Below the pieces are notes generated by a model that ran no database searches, was not told the DNA's origin, and worked only from the letters and a program-made list of their open reading frames with translations. A DNA stretch of 64,000 bases from Urechis unicinctus (Eukaryota; Annelida; Polychaeta; Xenopneusta; Urechidae), in the NCBI GenBank assembly GCA_034190875.2, contig CM067354.1, forward strand, positions 48,959,908 to 49,023,907, given 5' to 3'. Shown piece by piece: positions 12,555 to 34,114 of the stretch (the first letter of the stretch is position 1; each line of letters opens with the position of its first letter). The position numbers were made by a program, and so were the translations under genes.

Positions 12555-15194
12555 GTATACTGTGGCTCTGATCTGAGAAGCGACAGCACTTTTAAACAAA
12601 TGTGCCCATTATGTGACATAGATATGTGGATTTGGCCTTAAAGCTACAAACCGTATGTTTTTGCGATATACACTAGGAAGTTTCAGTATCACCGATGCTT
12701 GGTATCCGATATCTTAAACTCCAGATCAATCCCCGTCCATAATACCAAACGTTCGTTAGCTTGGAGTATATGTTTTGTCTTTGTTAAACTGCGAATTGAT
12801 CTAGGCCATCTGTGTGCTCGGAAGGAATGCAGTTCATATTCATGAATATAACTATAGGAACAGCCATGCAGATAGTGTTAAGTAGCATTGCGGAACGTGG
12901 GTTTTGTGATGCCTAAGGGAGTATATCAGTTGAGCCTACGATCGGAGGTAAGAAAGCAATATCACGGGAATAAGTCATGAATGTCTATATCGATTTCAAT
13001 GAGATTGCGCATAGATATTTGAAGACAATTGATGTGTCAGGTATTCATGAGCAGCTACACATGATGATTATCTCTCTGTGCTATTGTTTGATTTATGTGG
13101 CAGTTGTGATGAGTTGAGACGCTGTTTAGGTTATGTTAGCTATTTCACGCATTGAAGTTTATCAAGAAGTTTTTTTCCGGTGATAGAAGAGTTCAAAAGT
13201 ACCGGGGTTCTACTATTTGTTTCTAAATGACATAACATCGTTGATAAATAATAAGTGGTCGAGATGAATGAAATGTTAAGGCAAGGAACCAAGTAAATAA
13301 ATCGATAAAACATAAATAGATTATTATAGAGTTAGTGCATCAAACTCATCTTGCGACGGCATTGTGGCATATCATATTAACGATGAGTGTTATTTTATGC
13401 CAGGGTATTGGCCTGTAGTCATAGTAACCGTTCTTCAGCGATTTGTACATTGGTTTATCATTAGTAAGCTTCTACAACAAAATTGCTTTCATTGCAATTG
13501 AAGTTCGGGCTTGTTCCTGCTTGTGCACATTTTGGCACATATATAGTGTATGGCTTCATGAAAGCGTGCAACTTGCAGTTGCAGTCACTGTGGAAAGCCA
13601 TCTTTTATCTTTTATTTGACTTAACTCAGCATCGATTTATGAGAAACAATGCACCGTTTGTCATGATAGGGCCTCAGCATTCTGATCGAGTGAAACGATA
13701 GCGCACCATCCTTATAATTTCAACATTTTAACAAACGGTGTGTATTCAAGTTTGGACATTCTGCAGAGTTCAAGTAGCATGAACTATTGATGAAATCGAT
13801 AGCAAAACTGACCTGTCTGTGCGAGGAATGATCATGAAAGCAGCATATGCGACCCACACAAACGACAGCCTTAACAGCATGAAAAGTACAATTGTTTCGC
13901 TGAAGAGCATTGCATCATTTAAGCAACTATCTGTAAAATGACTGATCCAAATCCTGATTTTCTTAAAGGCTGTCGCCGAAATGAACATTCCATGTCAATC
14001 AAATGATTCCCCATGGACTCATCAACCATCATGTTCATTATGCTTCAATGACGATAAATATTGAAATTAATACTATGGTCCTAAGCCGGTATTTATTTCC
14101 TGCTTTTATTCAGCTCTGAAACATTCCTCATAGACATTGGATTATATAGTTATGATCGATCGGGATATTGTGTGGTTGTTTTACGAGACATGGGATATTG
14201 CATGGGGATTGCATGGGTGACAACACGATCAAATATATATGTATATAACCCATAAAGAATTAGGCCAAGTTCACCTGAAATTGTTTGATACTAATCACCC
14301 CTTGTACCGATGTCTTGTTTGCGTCCAAAACATGTTTGCATACAAATGACATAAAATATTTAGGTTTAGCTTTGCTTCCAACAAAGGGTTTGTATTGCGA
14401 CGGTGATAAATGCAGATAATTGTGATGGTCAGGTAGCTTAACACGCAACCATAATGATATCATTTAATTGTGTTTGTTAACACCAACAAAATGTCTACTG
14501 CATCTGCAGTCCTTTACCAAATCAATTTGGAGGGACAAATATACAAGTGAATTGTAGAATTCTCAGTGTTTGATTCTTTACATCACATCATTTCGTGTTT
14601 GGAAGGCTGCATCACATTCATTTTTGCAGTGTAGGTCATTTATTTGAAAGGCATAGCGGTCTTTAACCATATAAACTGATAATTAAGAATAGCAAGATTT
14701 CTGGTTGTGGTTGTTTAAATCGAGTAATGTCATCTTATCTTCCATTATCCGTATAGCTTTGCACAAACACACGAGAAGATGTTGCCTACAACTATTTATT
14801 GACACCATGTGGCAAGGTAGGTAAGCCGTACAGAAAGACTTTGTGAGTAGTCAAAGCTTTGTCAGTATTACTCAGTCATGACTTAGCTGAGACATTGAGA
14901 GTGACCCTAATGGGGAATTCACTGTTCATAAGAACATGATCGAATGATAACAGAAAAACACCACATTTTACCCTAGTATAGTCTGCAAAGGATGAATGAA
15001 ATAGCTCTGTGCTTGATCCAATCACACACGAATAAATGTTCCGTCGTGTTTTCCTTGCTACAAGTAGCAATGTCAATTCGTTGTAAATTATCCATTAAGT
15101 AAGACCAAGGAGTCATCACGGCGCCAGGGCCCTCTGGGCTTAACGAGTCAAATATTGACTCTCATCAGACGCAATAGACTTGTTTATAGTATAA
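12555..15194. other. Non-coding, no gene recognised
   Basis: No exon-like frames with convincing splice context were seen. The short relative of the array at 13,770 is listed separately. Open frames of 66-72 codons here have no protein-like motif I recognise. Confidence 0.55.
13770..13875. repeat. Short ancient relative of 49.78-49.86 kb
   Basis: Similarity includes GAAATCGATAGCAAAACTGACCTGTC-type sequence (longest exact piece AGCAAAACT-ACCTGTC) followed by GAAAGCAGCA and CGACACAAACG-like sequence. It is decayed and short. Confidence 0.5.
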
Positions 15195-15465
15195 GCAAAT
15201 AGATTGGCGCGGCTTCAGGATGCGACGTTTAAGTTATGTGATGTTTAAGTGAGCTTAAGATTCACTAAAGTTGAATGTCGCCTTGGGAACCGACAAGGGT
15301 TATATATAAGTGTGATAGGATGGTGGAAAGGATTGTGATGATAAAAACAGGGGCGGTGACAAATTTGATGAAGACAGTGCTAAAACATGAGACTAATCGA
15401 CTTCCAAATCGTAAAGAATGATTGTAAGCTCATTATTTGGTTGATTAACTATCATCATCATCATC

Positions 15466-15539
<74 letters not shown>

Positions 15540-15680
15540 TATCAACATTATCAACATTAGCATCATCATCTATTTACCCCCTTCTTGATCAGGCATTGCT
15601 TGAACACTTTGCTATGGGTCCTGCGTCATGTCAACATAGTGTTTGTAGCGTACGGTGCCCCGTCAGAAGGTCGGGACAGC
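15195..15680. repeat. Old duplicated module Q, copy 1
   Basis: Shared order with 19,505-19,760 and 21,665-22,080: TCAGGATGCGA (15,215), AGTGAGC (15,250), a GGTTAT-type stretch, the CAT-rich stretch, then CATAGTGTTTGTAGCGTAC (15,635). Identity is patchy. No gene is seen. Confidence 0.5.
15451..15570. repeat. (ATC)n trinucleotide microsatellite
   Basis: About 90 bp of near-pure ATC (one TTC interruption) runs to 15,540, then fades into ATCAACATT units. The related duplicated segment at ~19,650 has only a few CAT triplets at the equivalent place, so the expansion followed that duplication. Confidence 0.95.
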
Positions 15681-18600
15681 GCCCAGGAGACGCTACGGTA
15701 AAGCTGAGCAAATTGAACCACTTTAATAGCGTATCGTATCGCCATTTCTGTTATATTGTGATTACTGACAGGGATTATCAGCGGTCATGCACATCGTGGA
15801 TGATCCCGTGTACAAGTTCTACCGTAGTCAGGCCTAGACGCTGATCTTCACCATACAACAATTGTTAGTCCAACCTTAGGGAGAAATAGTAAACAAACAT
15901 GACTCAATTCACTTTATGCAATGATGTATCATAGACAGATGTAAATTTGTAAGTCTCTTGTTTTATGCGATGATGTTTGGCCTTGTTTAATCCAATTTTC
16001 TATTGAAGCTACTGACATTTGTCTCCCAAGTCAGTTGTCATGTCATAACACAGTACTCTTGATCATGGGACCAATTCCATTCCAAACCATATTATATCGT
16101 GTCTTTAGAGAGGTTGTATAGTGAGTGTTACTATCGGTTTTTTAACAATCCGGGGTTTGGGGTGGGTGTGATATGGTGTGGATGTGGGGTGGTGGGGGGT
16201 ACTCATGCGAAGACAATTATTACGAAGCTGATGTATACTTTCAAAGTAAAAAGTGCATTTGGCAGCGGGTGTGCTTAAAGTACACATAGTACATTGAGAA
16301 TAACACAACTTAATTATGCAGCTCAAGAGCTTTTAGATAAACAAAAGACCACAATTCACGTGATGCAAGGAATAACGACCAGTTTTGATAACTTTCCATA
16401 TACGGTTATGTAGGCAGCACAATGTGTCACGTGGCGGTTTATAGGATAACTCAAATACTGTGTCAAGAAAGGTTTTAACCGCCCGGCAGCAGTCCAGTCA
16501 TTTACAATCGGCAGTTGAATAGTCACACTGCTGCCCAAATCGATGGTTTCAAATGCAATTCTTTTATTCAATGAAGATTATAAAGAAGATCATTCCAATA
16601 TTTTTGATTTATAGTTTTAGAGCAGATGTCCGCTTGTTTTAGAACATTATCCAGACGTTGTCATTACAAAGCTCCTACTAAAGCTAAATTATAATTCGAA
16701 GCACATAAACAATAGATAAATAAATTGCCATCGGAAACACGTGATTTTTACGTAAGTTAATTTATCTTGATTAATAATGAATCCTCCTGGTTGCATGAGA
16801 AAAACCTGGATAGCTCAAAACTGTTATGTAGATTGTGATACACGCTCATGGAAGCATGAATAGAAAAACATGTATACCCTCGTTAGTGCACTCATTTTAT
16901 ACACAATAGATTGTAAACAGCCTATCAGGGATTCAACGATGTACCAAGCTAAGTATCACTCGTCCGGATCATTATTGACGTACTTCATGGTGGACAAGAT
17001 CAACGATGATGATTTATAGCCATTTCAGGCAACTGTACCTGCATCATTTAGCTAGGACTATATCCGACCGAATATATCCGAAACTATGTGGAATGCATGG
17101 CCTGTGCAGATGAGACTGTTGTATTTGGTAATATTTGCAAAGTGCGGTGATATACTATTCCGTGGATCTACTGCAAATAATTTACATCCGGATGTGTTAA
17201 GTCAAATGCTAGGAGTGGAAAGATCTGAACTCAATTGAACAAAAAATTATGATAGGACATTCAACAACACTAAAATTTCTGCTTTAAATTTATGCGTGTT
17301 CTTGAACGGAAGTGACACAATCGACTTTAAACATTTATTTACACTGGACTTTCTAGCAGACTAACACATGGAAGGTTTTACAATACAAATCAGCGATCCA
17401 TAAACTTAAAACTATACGTTGGGGTTAAGAGTTCAAGTCAGCTTAAAGTTGAGATCCAGGATGATAATACCAACTGGAACAAGCATAACTTTGATCGTCT
17501 AAGAAGATTGCAGATATCTATAACACAAATCATATGTTGCTGCATTAGTTGTATCGAAGATCACACCACCAAACCGGAGAAGATTTTCTTCACCGATGTA
17601 ACAGCCCTACAATGAAGCGAACAGTTCGAAGACAATGGAATATGCCAATAACGCTCATTGATGAAAATCTTCAACTTTTTTAATCAGCGCATCGATGAGC
17701 ATTTGCACTTTTTGTATTTGAATAGTATTGCACATGTTCTACGCCTGGATTGAATGAATTTCAAATATAAACAATAATCATTTTGTATCGGATTACTATG
17801 GAAGCAGTTCTCATAGGTCATATTCATGCCATGGCAAATATAGCACAGTATCACAGTTGATGATTAGGTAGTCTGCTTTGTGTTCTGCAGATTTTGTGAG
17901 TAATGATGCGTGTTGAAGTCACATGGCGTCATGTAAGCTTCTACCTCATAATGAGAAACAGCTCAATGGGCGTAAATTATCCGCGAATATAGACTATTAG
18001 CCGACTCTTGATGGATTCGTGCGGTTGAGCAAACATGGGAAGTAAATCCACCGCTTACATAAAGAGAGACAATTAGTCCATATGCAGGAGATCGGGAATA
18101 AAAGGGATGTTTAAAAGTATTGACAAATAACAATCACCTTTTAGTCTGACCGGTCAATTCTAAGTAGGAAAAGTACCTTACGATGATTATTCTTGTCTTT
18201 AATCGACGATAGCCCTATCTGAGGCAGATCGCTAGGCGACATCATTTGTAGCGTTTTATGGTCTTCATGAATAATTCATCCAAAAGCAATGACGACCTGT
18301 GCTTAAAAAATGTGATGTTTGTTTTACTAACGGTTGTCATAGTTTCTCCTTTGGAGAGTTATATATTACCTTGTTATTGCCAAACTACATTAACTACACA
18401 ACTCGACCAGTAGGTTAAGTTGGATCGCATTCATCCTTTGCGAGGGGACACAAAACACACATCGAAGTGCTCGGATTTATTTATTTGGGTCATTCTAATC
18501 CGCAGAGAAGAACACAGTTTGACAGTCGTAAGCACCGCTAGTATTAATCAACCAAATACACATAAAACTGAAACAGCTGGAGATGTTTGTTAACGTGACC

Positions 18601-19504
18601 AAGGACTCATTCCCTCTCTTTTCCACCGATAAATGAGCGCAGCCTCATTATTTAGATGCATAGTTCCCCAAGTCTTTAAATCTGGCAAAGTAACCCCCTG
18701 GCCTGTCTTCATCACCACACACACACATCGCACACATCAATTATTCATAATATTTGCATTATAAGGAAGAATAATCCACTTAAACGATGTGTGTGATAAT
18801 TCACTTTTCGGGAAATGGTTCCCGTGTGTGCTACCTGTTTCTATTGTTGCCATACGAATCAAGTACATTTGACGCAACATCATCGCAACACACTGAATCG
18901 CTATTTGCATGAATTGCATCTTATAAAGACTCCCAACGACTTTGAGTAGTTAACTGTGAAAAACACATGGATGTGGCATATTGTAATCAAACATGCATTT
19001 TCCATTTTTTTAAAACAAAATTGTACATATTTGATGTGAATTTTGGAGTAATTACTCTTATACAACTGCGCAAATAGACGTAGTTAGCATTGCAGCAATT
19101 ATCTATCGTTGACTTCACGCTAATTACACTTTTAAAACCGCGCCAAAAGAATCAGTTATCAGTTTGCAATTATCAACCGTTAACATGCCTTAATGACAAC
19201 TGAGTATAACGACAGAACATCGATGGGAGGAGTCAATATGTAAGCTTCACACTAATGAGGTGATGATCGTGACTAATAAATACTGGCAATCTAAATACAC
19301 TTTATTTGAGGCTTTTAAAACTATTCCATGTACCTTTGTTGGGATGATAAGAACTGTCACAATAGTTAGATAATAGCACCCTCCTGCTTTGTCTCTAGAA
19401 TGTACGAAGGAGTGAATTATGTGTTAACATGACCAGGTTTCCTGGCTTGGCAGGTTAAATATTGTCTGTAACCAAATGTCATGGCCTTGGTGACTCTTTG
19501 TTAC
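15681..19504. other. Non-coding, no gene recognised
   Basis: Apart from the G-rich tract and a small CA run at ~18,714-18,730, nothing distinctive was seen. An 82-codon frame at 15,596-15,844 overlaps the duplicated module and is not preserved in the other copies. Confidence 0.55.
16152..16200 (+). other. G-rich tract
   Basis: This tract contains G-runs GGGG, GGGG, GGG, GGGG and GGGGGG separated by T/A-containing spacers. It stands out in the AT-rich surroundings. One spacer is ~19 nt, so it meets only a relaxed quadruplex pattern. Confidence 0.6.
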
Positions 19505-19760
19505 ATTAGGAAATGGATGGAAATGGTCTCAGGATGCGAAGTTGTGTGGCGTTTTAGTGAGCTGGAGGTCCATAAAAAAGGTTATTACCGCCTAGGGTGT
19601 CATAAGAATGCGACAAACAGTGGGTAGGAACACGAACATTCAATATTTGGTTGATTGACATTTGCCATCATGACCATAAATCTTTCTTTGCTCATCAGAC
19701 TGGTTTTGTAAGTGTCCTATGTCACGTGAACACAGTTTGTAGCATACAATGTTCGCTCCA
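19505..19760. repeat. Old duplicated module Q, copy 2
   Basis: Contains TCAGGATGCGA (19,530), TTTTAGTGAGCTGGAGGTCC (19,549), TTGGTTGATTGAC with only a few CAT triplets, then GAACACAGTTTGTAGCATAC (19,728). It is shorter than copy 1 because the trinucleotide repeat is not expanded. Confidence 0.5.
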
Positions 19761-21664
19761 TTAAGATATTAACAACGAATTGCCTACAGCCCAAAATTAT
19801 AGTATTGACATCATTCTCTTCAAGTAGAATAGTGTAAGGGATGACAACTAGAGGCATAAGTGGAATCGTGGTTAATACCATAACGTCTTGATAGCCATTT
19901 TGTTGATGTTAATAATGTAATTTTGGTCAAATATTCTAAATATATAGTCGATGAGTAACGTAAATGAGTTATATATTACATAACGATAGAGATTTACTTC
20001 AATGGCTCTCTGTTCTTCTTCATCTTGGTGAACACAGGGTGTCGCTACCAACTCTCAAGCCAGTTGATGTTTAGCGATCTAAGTAAGTGATGAAATCGGG
20101 AATATATTTTACATTTTATGGTTCACTCATTGTCCCATCCGAGTGACTAATATTTCTTTGACCTGGTTTAATTCAGGACGAATCCAGTTGAAAACGACTT
20201 TATAGCCAGTTTGATCGATATATTAACTTGTGAGCGCAATTACATGTCATTTATTCCTCTCACAACGAGCAATTTCTCCGAAGGTATTAACACTTGTTGG
20301 TATTAATGAAATAAGGTTACTGGATGGCGCTACTGGTGTTAGTAAAATAATTGGAATTGTCGTTTGAGATTAGTTGCATGTTTGTAAAATTTAAATTGAA
20401 TGTAATTTCCCGGGAGTTATTTGACATATGCCACACTGTTAGGTTGAAATAATATAACGGCCCTTGTGACGCACATGCTGTGCATCCAAGACTGTCAGCA
20501 TCTCACATCCTATCTGCAAAGTTTTGTTTAACATAATTGCGCTGCCTGGCTAAAAGGAATAAAAATAACTGAGAGAAAAGATAGCCTTGTTCTTGATATA
20601 TTGCTTGTCATGCACGAGTAATGATGCTGCCAAAGTGAATCAGCGATTGAAAGGCTTGTACGAAATGCCGACGCTTATGCTGCAAGTCGATGTTTTAGAC
20701 ATTTGTTTTAATTTCCAAACAAAATTCCAAACAGATTGACCTTCTCGTGTTGCACCGTGGCATAAGCCCCTTAGGACATAGCTTAAATAATTAATTGACC
20801 CTCTCATTTTGCACTTATCTCATTGCATCACAAAAAAAATGTACATACACAAGGCTCAACAGAGTAAAAGAAAATAACTTGCATGTGCCTGACTCAAATT
20901 TACTTTATCTGGCGCGACTAATAAATAAAATTATCGGGATATATGAAGTCGTACAGCAACAAAGAAGGTGATATATATGCCCACATCTATGTACCACAGA
21001 AATATATTCATTGTAAGTGACATATATTTTTTCATTAGGGGAAACTGTAAGCGCTTTGTTTTCATTTGAAGATGATGCGCAATATTAGCTCAATCGCGTA
21101 ACGTAATGATAAAGCATGAAGTAGAGGACATTCAGCAGACTGACTTTATGTACCATAACCTTGTAAGTAGCTAGTTAGTCATGGAAAATTATAGTGTGTT
21201 TTCGCTTATGAAAGTCGTCGTAATACACGTTAAAGCGTTTGGTAGTGTGTTTGGATTTGCACTGCAGTAGAGGAAAGTAGGCATGTAAAGCACTAAACAC
21301 ACATTTACAAAGTAAATAGTAATTATATTGGAAGAGCAGTTAAATCTTTATCAGCGACAACTCTGAAAAACAGTGTAAATTTGCTGTAGTAAATGTGTAC
21401 CTCTTAATGCAGCTCCAAGGGTAGTTAGCGGGAGAAATTCGAATTATAAATAATTGACGTGTTGTCAACACGTACTAGCGGCTAATGATCATTTTGCAGA
21501 GCAACAGAAGGCTATTTGCTTAAATAAATGTCTTTACGGTATACACTTATCATGCTTGAATTACACAACATATAGAAACATACAAGCAGTGCATCACAAA
21601 ACCGTGCAAAGGACTATGGTGCTTTAAAACAAGCACAAAACATAACTCATGGAAACCGATTTTA

Positions 21665-22080
21665 TTGTCAATATCATTTAGCAGCTCAAGAATGACGTTT
21701 GACGTATGTTACCTGTTTGTGAGCCCGAGGTCCATTAAAAATGTTAAGTTGTAAGAATGATAGGATTAAGGGGTAGAAAAACATGGTGGTAATACCAATG
21801 ATAGTGTTTACGCTGATGAAACAGAGAGGGTTTAAACGGCGAAGACAACGAGGATGCTAATACACGCGGTAAACGAGGCTTAAGCACACAGAGCGAGACG
21901 ACAGCCAAAACGTCATTTGAGACAAGTATGCAACGCAATATCTAGACCATCCGCGCGTTTTATAGAATTCATTATCCAGTTGACTTGAGGCATTTGCAGC
22001 ATATGTGAATACTTTGCGTTGGTTCCATCATCATCGTGTGCAGTGTTTGTAGTGCCCGATGCTCCTTCATACGGTTATTC
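21665..22080. repeat. Old duplicated module Q, copy 3
   Basis: Contains TCAAGAATGACG (21,687), GTGAGCCCGAGGTCCATTAA (21,719), then after a longer interval GTGCAGTGTTTGTAGTGCCC (22,038). A partial, weaker relative of the GAGGTCCAT stretch is also present near 9,990. Confidence 0.45.
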
Positions 22081-29598
<7,518 letters not shown>

Positions 29599-29635
29599 TC
29601 ATCATCATAATCATGGCAGTCATCACCACAATCAC

Positions 29636-29697
<62 letters not shown>
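29599..29697. repeat. (CAT)n trinucleotide microsatellite
   Basis: Interrupted CAT and CAC triplets at 29,599-29,633 lead into a pure CAT run to ~29,695. It translates as poly-His, poly-Ile or poly-Met depending on frame and strand. No surrounding gene supports a real His-rich protein. Confidence 0.95.
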
Positions 29698-32626
29698 CCG
29701 TCTTAATTGTTAACATCATCACCAACCTCATCACCATGAATAGGTATGAAAAGGATGATAAATACCTCGATGGCGTTACCTCATGATGCAAACTCTATGA
29801 GCTGTCTAGACTAAATATTGAGCAAAAACAATTAATTCGGCTACAGAACAGCCACATTACGACTTTACATTATGTGTGATACCGCATCTCCCTTTTAGAG
29901 AGTTTATGTACTTGAAAAATATATTTGATGAAGCCTTATATTCGAGTTTTAGAGAACCTAGCATATGTCGTTACCATGATTATCCACATTTAGTAATACT
30001 GTATCATAATGATGTCTATTCCATAAGCAAGTAAAATTTTGTTACCGGGACGTACTGTTGCCACCGCCCGCGTAATCACAACAACCTCTTTTCACATACG
30101 CTAGATTTATTGGCGGTCTCTGAGGAAGCACAATTTACATTTTGGCAGTCCCTGTTAAAAAAGGTTATATGCCATATTTACCACAAGTGAATGCCAATGA
30201 TGTCCCATACAAAAAGTAAATAGAATTTGATAGCATATCCATTAAAGCTGTGGTGATAAGTCGTTCTTTAAGATAGCCTAGTTCAATGGGAATGACCTCT
30301 TTATTCATTGCCCCTCTTTTACATGTATTTCAATAATAGTCCTTAAATATTAAGAGCCTGACAGAATTTTCAATCACATATCTCACTTTCTTAAGAGATA
30401 AGTTTTATTTGATATTATGCCTCTCCATAACCAGGTTATACACAATAAAACAAACTCTCAACAGGGACACATGCCGCGTGAAACCCTGCTGACTCATTAA
30501 TCATGAGAACCCCATCGGCATTCCGTTTTGTTATAAATGAAAGCCCATCATTCTTATTTTCATAGTGGATCAGATAAATACTAGTTACCTAAAAACACTT
30601 CAACAGGTGCCTTTGTGAGATAAGTAAGCGTTTGGTCGCAAGAGCGTGTACAAGAGTTATGAACGAGGTTAACACATGCTGTTACACATGATTAATTACT
30701 ACTGCATTCTGAACGTTTGGCACTATGTAATGGATGATAATGCACTTCAAAAAGGCACTTTAGTAGCGCTATCGGTGTGATATACCCGCTGAACTTGCTC
30801 TGACGTAACCGCCCGTTGTCAATACTTTTAAGGACAAATATCACCCGTCATCTACTAGAATACTTGACAATTGGGTTTATACTGTGTTGCATGCTGTGGC
30901 AATATATTTGCGATGAACAGTTCATGAATTTATTAGGGTAGTATAGCTACGTTGAACCTCTTCAAATAAATGTCATGGTTCTCCCCTTTTATAACTTAAT
31001 CAGAACGGATGTTTCGATTCACTTAAGAGTTCTCTGAATGATCTGACGGCTTTGTTTAATTGGCATAAGGGCTCGTTTTTATGACTGCGTTGGCTGATTT
31101 ATCTACTGGATGCAGTGGATGCTACGTAGATAATTGGATTTGGCAAATCACTTCTCTGCCATCTGTTTTCTTTGCTGGCCTAGAGGTCCTCAGTTTTCAA
31201 TTTCCTAATTACTTTGTTCATTCGCATCTTTACAGATGCAGAGTAATAAAAAACAAAGCATGGTAATCATCAACGTGTAGGAATAAGACCAATACGGTCG
31301 ACCGTCAACTAGCTCAACCTTTGCTTGATTATGCCATAATATGTGGCAATTTCTCCTCATGCCAATATTTTCCGTCATTAATATTAACATCGGCATCATC
31401 CGGAATGCATCATAAAGCTATTTATACAGCTTGGTCAGTGAAAACGAACCGTTGTTCCGAAACAGTCGCGCCTTTTATCATCAATCACCGCAACAGCCTG
31501 CCAAATGTTTTGCTACTCGTTACAATCAGACTTTGTAAAATGCTGTCGCCACTCCATCAATCGGCGAGCAGCCAAAAAAGCTCCTCGTGAATTTAATGCG
31601 AAGCCCTGGTTATTCCATGCAAATCTGGACCCCATAAGGATGAAGACAGCAATTTTCAGTTACTGGGCTAATTTTCAACACGGATATGACATTTGCAATG
31701 TTTTACAATCTATGCTTTACTATTCAATAACCATGTGCTAGATTGACATTGTTATTACATTACGTTATTGTGCTGTGCGTCAATCGGACCGAAAGGAGCT
31801 GCAAATAACGGAAATAGGGTAATTAAAGTTGCCACATACTCTTTCTTGTGGGCAAAGTACCTGTTGTGATAAATATGGTACGAGTGGCAATCGAGCTATT
31901 ATATATTTTCAACCACAAAGCGTAAGCTCATAAATGAGGCCTCGATTGAAAACCACAGATTATGAATGCTTCACAGGTATTTGTTTTCAGGCTGATATGA
32001 TGTGCTCAATCGGTGTGGTTTCTTTAATTATTTTTAGATGTCTTAAATGTTGTTAGGACAGTTGGTTAAATGCATTGATTCTTTTCTTTTTCTTATCATG
32101 TGGTAGCTAGCTAATCCAAAAAATACCAATATACCATGTATCCTTGCTCTACGAACAAAGAGAGAGAGCACTTTTTATCAAATATGTGATCACAAGCAGC
32201 AATACATGACTACAGAGCATGATCAAGGCAATAATGAACACGTAAGGTACAAGAGCGGGATATGTAAATATTCTTAAGCTGCACATAACGAAACTACATA
32301 CAGTTGCGAATTGTCAAATGCTCCATTGCAACATTTAGCTTGATAGAGTGACATGTCTGTAAAGTTGCGTGAGACTTTTATATGCCATGGGCACAGTTCC
32401 AAATGCACATGTCTCATCAGGTTGATTCAGGGTAGCTTTTTATGAACAAGTAAATGGGTTAACTATGTTTGTGGGTTTGCGAGATTTGTCACATTTACAG
32501 ACGTTACAACTGGTCCCGATTATCGCCCTTTGAATCATGTCTGAGTCTGTTTCGGGTGCTTGGTTGATTTGATCCGCAAATATCTATTAAACAAGGCCGC
32601 CTTTTTCGTCATTCAAGGTATAGCGT
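29698..32626. other. Non-coding, no gene recognised
   Basis: No coding or RNA-gene signal was recognised. Overlapping short frames at 31,205-31,741 on both strands look like chance openness. Confidence 0.5.
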
Positions 32627-33072
32627 GACACGTATGTTGTGGTGACGCTTATGTTATGGTGACACGTATGTTGTGGTGCCACCTATGTTGCGGTGACACG
32701 TATGTTGTGGTGCCACGTATGTTGTGGTGATATGTATGTTGTGGTGACACGTATGTTGTGGTGCCACGTATGTTGTGGTGACGCTTATGTTATGTTGACA
32801 CGTATGTTGTGGTGCAACGTATGTTGTGGTGCCACCTATGTTGCGGTGACACGTATGTTACGGTGACACGTATGTTGTGGTGACACGTATGTTGTGGTGC
32901 CACGTATGTTATGGTGACACGTATGTTGTGGTGCCACGTATATTGTGGTGCCACGTATGTTGTGGTGGCACGTATGCTGCGGTGACACGTATGTTGTGGT
33001 GACACGTATGTTGTGGTGACACGTATGTTGTGGTTACACGTATATTGTGATGACACATATGTTGTGGTGGCA
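32627..33072. repeat. 17-bp minisatellite (GACACGTATGTTGTGGT), ~26 units
   Basis: Units of 17 bp run almost without indels for ~445 bp, with variants GCCACGTATGTTGTGGT, GACGCTTATGTTATGGT and GCCACCTATGTTGCGGT. The variant order partly repeats: the GACGCTT variant recurs at 32,644 and 32,780, exactly 136 bp (8 units) apart. This indicates a higher-order unit. Because 17 is not a multiple of 3, all frames on one strand stay open as a 17-residue periodic peptide. That is an artefact, not a gene. Confidence 0.95.
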
Positions 33073-33880
33073 TTACTGGGCTAAAGATCATTCATGTAAG
33101 AGTTTACAACACTAACATCGTTAGTGGTGTGTTGATTAGATATCACCTCACGGTTTGCATGCCAGTTAAAACGAATCAAATCAATCTAACCAGAAACGTG
33201 ATGTCGTGGCAAGCCGGTTGTAGCATCACGACTCAAATGACGTCGACGAAGCGAAGAGTGGAATCTACTTTTAACCATCCACTTGTGTTAATCGAATGAA
33301 CATGTGCTCCCGCCTATTGAATACTCAATATACATTGCTACCATATCTTGTATCTAGTTTTAAAAGAAGCTATTATCTGGTGAGTAAGATAATGTAACCA
33401 CATATATATTTCAACATTATGAGCATATTTTGTCTGGTTAATTTGGTTTCGCCTGTCTCTAAGACCTCATAGATCGGAAATCTTGGCGTTTAATAGACAT
33501 ATCTCTGGAATATGAATAGAAATGATATTTCAAAATGACGAATAGTCTATAGCACACAATTAATGCATGTTACATTATCCTTCATGTTTGTAGGTAGCTA
33601 ATTCAACGGTAATGTTATACCACGTCTGCACCGGGCTAGAGATAACCTAGACGTTACAAAATATTGTTTTGCCTGTATGCTGCGCCTATAACTGACCGTA
33701 ACCATCATTATTTTGCGAAGGACGCAGAGACGCCGGCAAATGAAGCACTGGGCAAATGGCTAATTGAATGCCGAAAAGTAGTCATTAGGATCACGAGGAA
33801 ATTGCGCGGAGTGACTTAAAGAGTAAGACGAACGGCTGTGGAGCTATACATACTCAATTGCCGATGCCTGACCTGAGGTA
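33073..33880. other. Non-coding spacer between minisatellite and TA/GATA tract
   Basis: Nothing distinctive is seen; there is no open frame of note. Confidence 0.5.
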
Positions 33881-34061
33881 TATATATATATATATAAATA
33901 TGTAGATATATATATATGTGTGTGTGTATACATATAGATATAGATAGATATATATATAGAGAGATATATATATATATATAGATATATATATATAGACATA
34001 TATATATATATATAGAGAGAGACATATAGAGAGACATAGAGCATATATAGATGTCCATTTG

Positions 34062-34114
<53 letters not shown>

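Noticed and set aside
32627..33072. Possible CRISPR-like regular repeat array
   Set aside because: Units are contiguous 17-mers with no spacers, in a eukaryotic context.
32790..33091. Minus-strand frames with a 17-residue periodic peptide (THNIRVTTTYV-like)
   Set aside because: A 17-bp repeat without stops gives open frames automatically; two different frames give the same periodic peptide.
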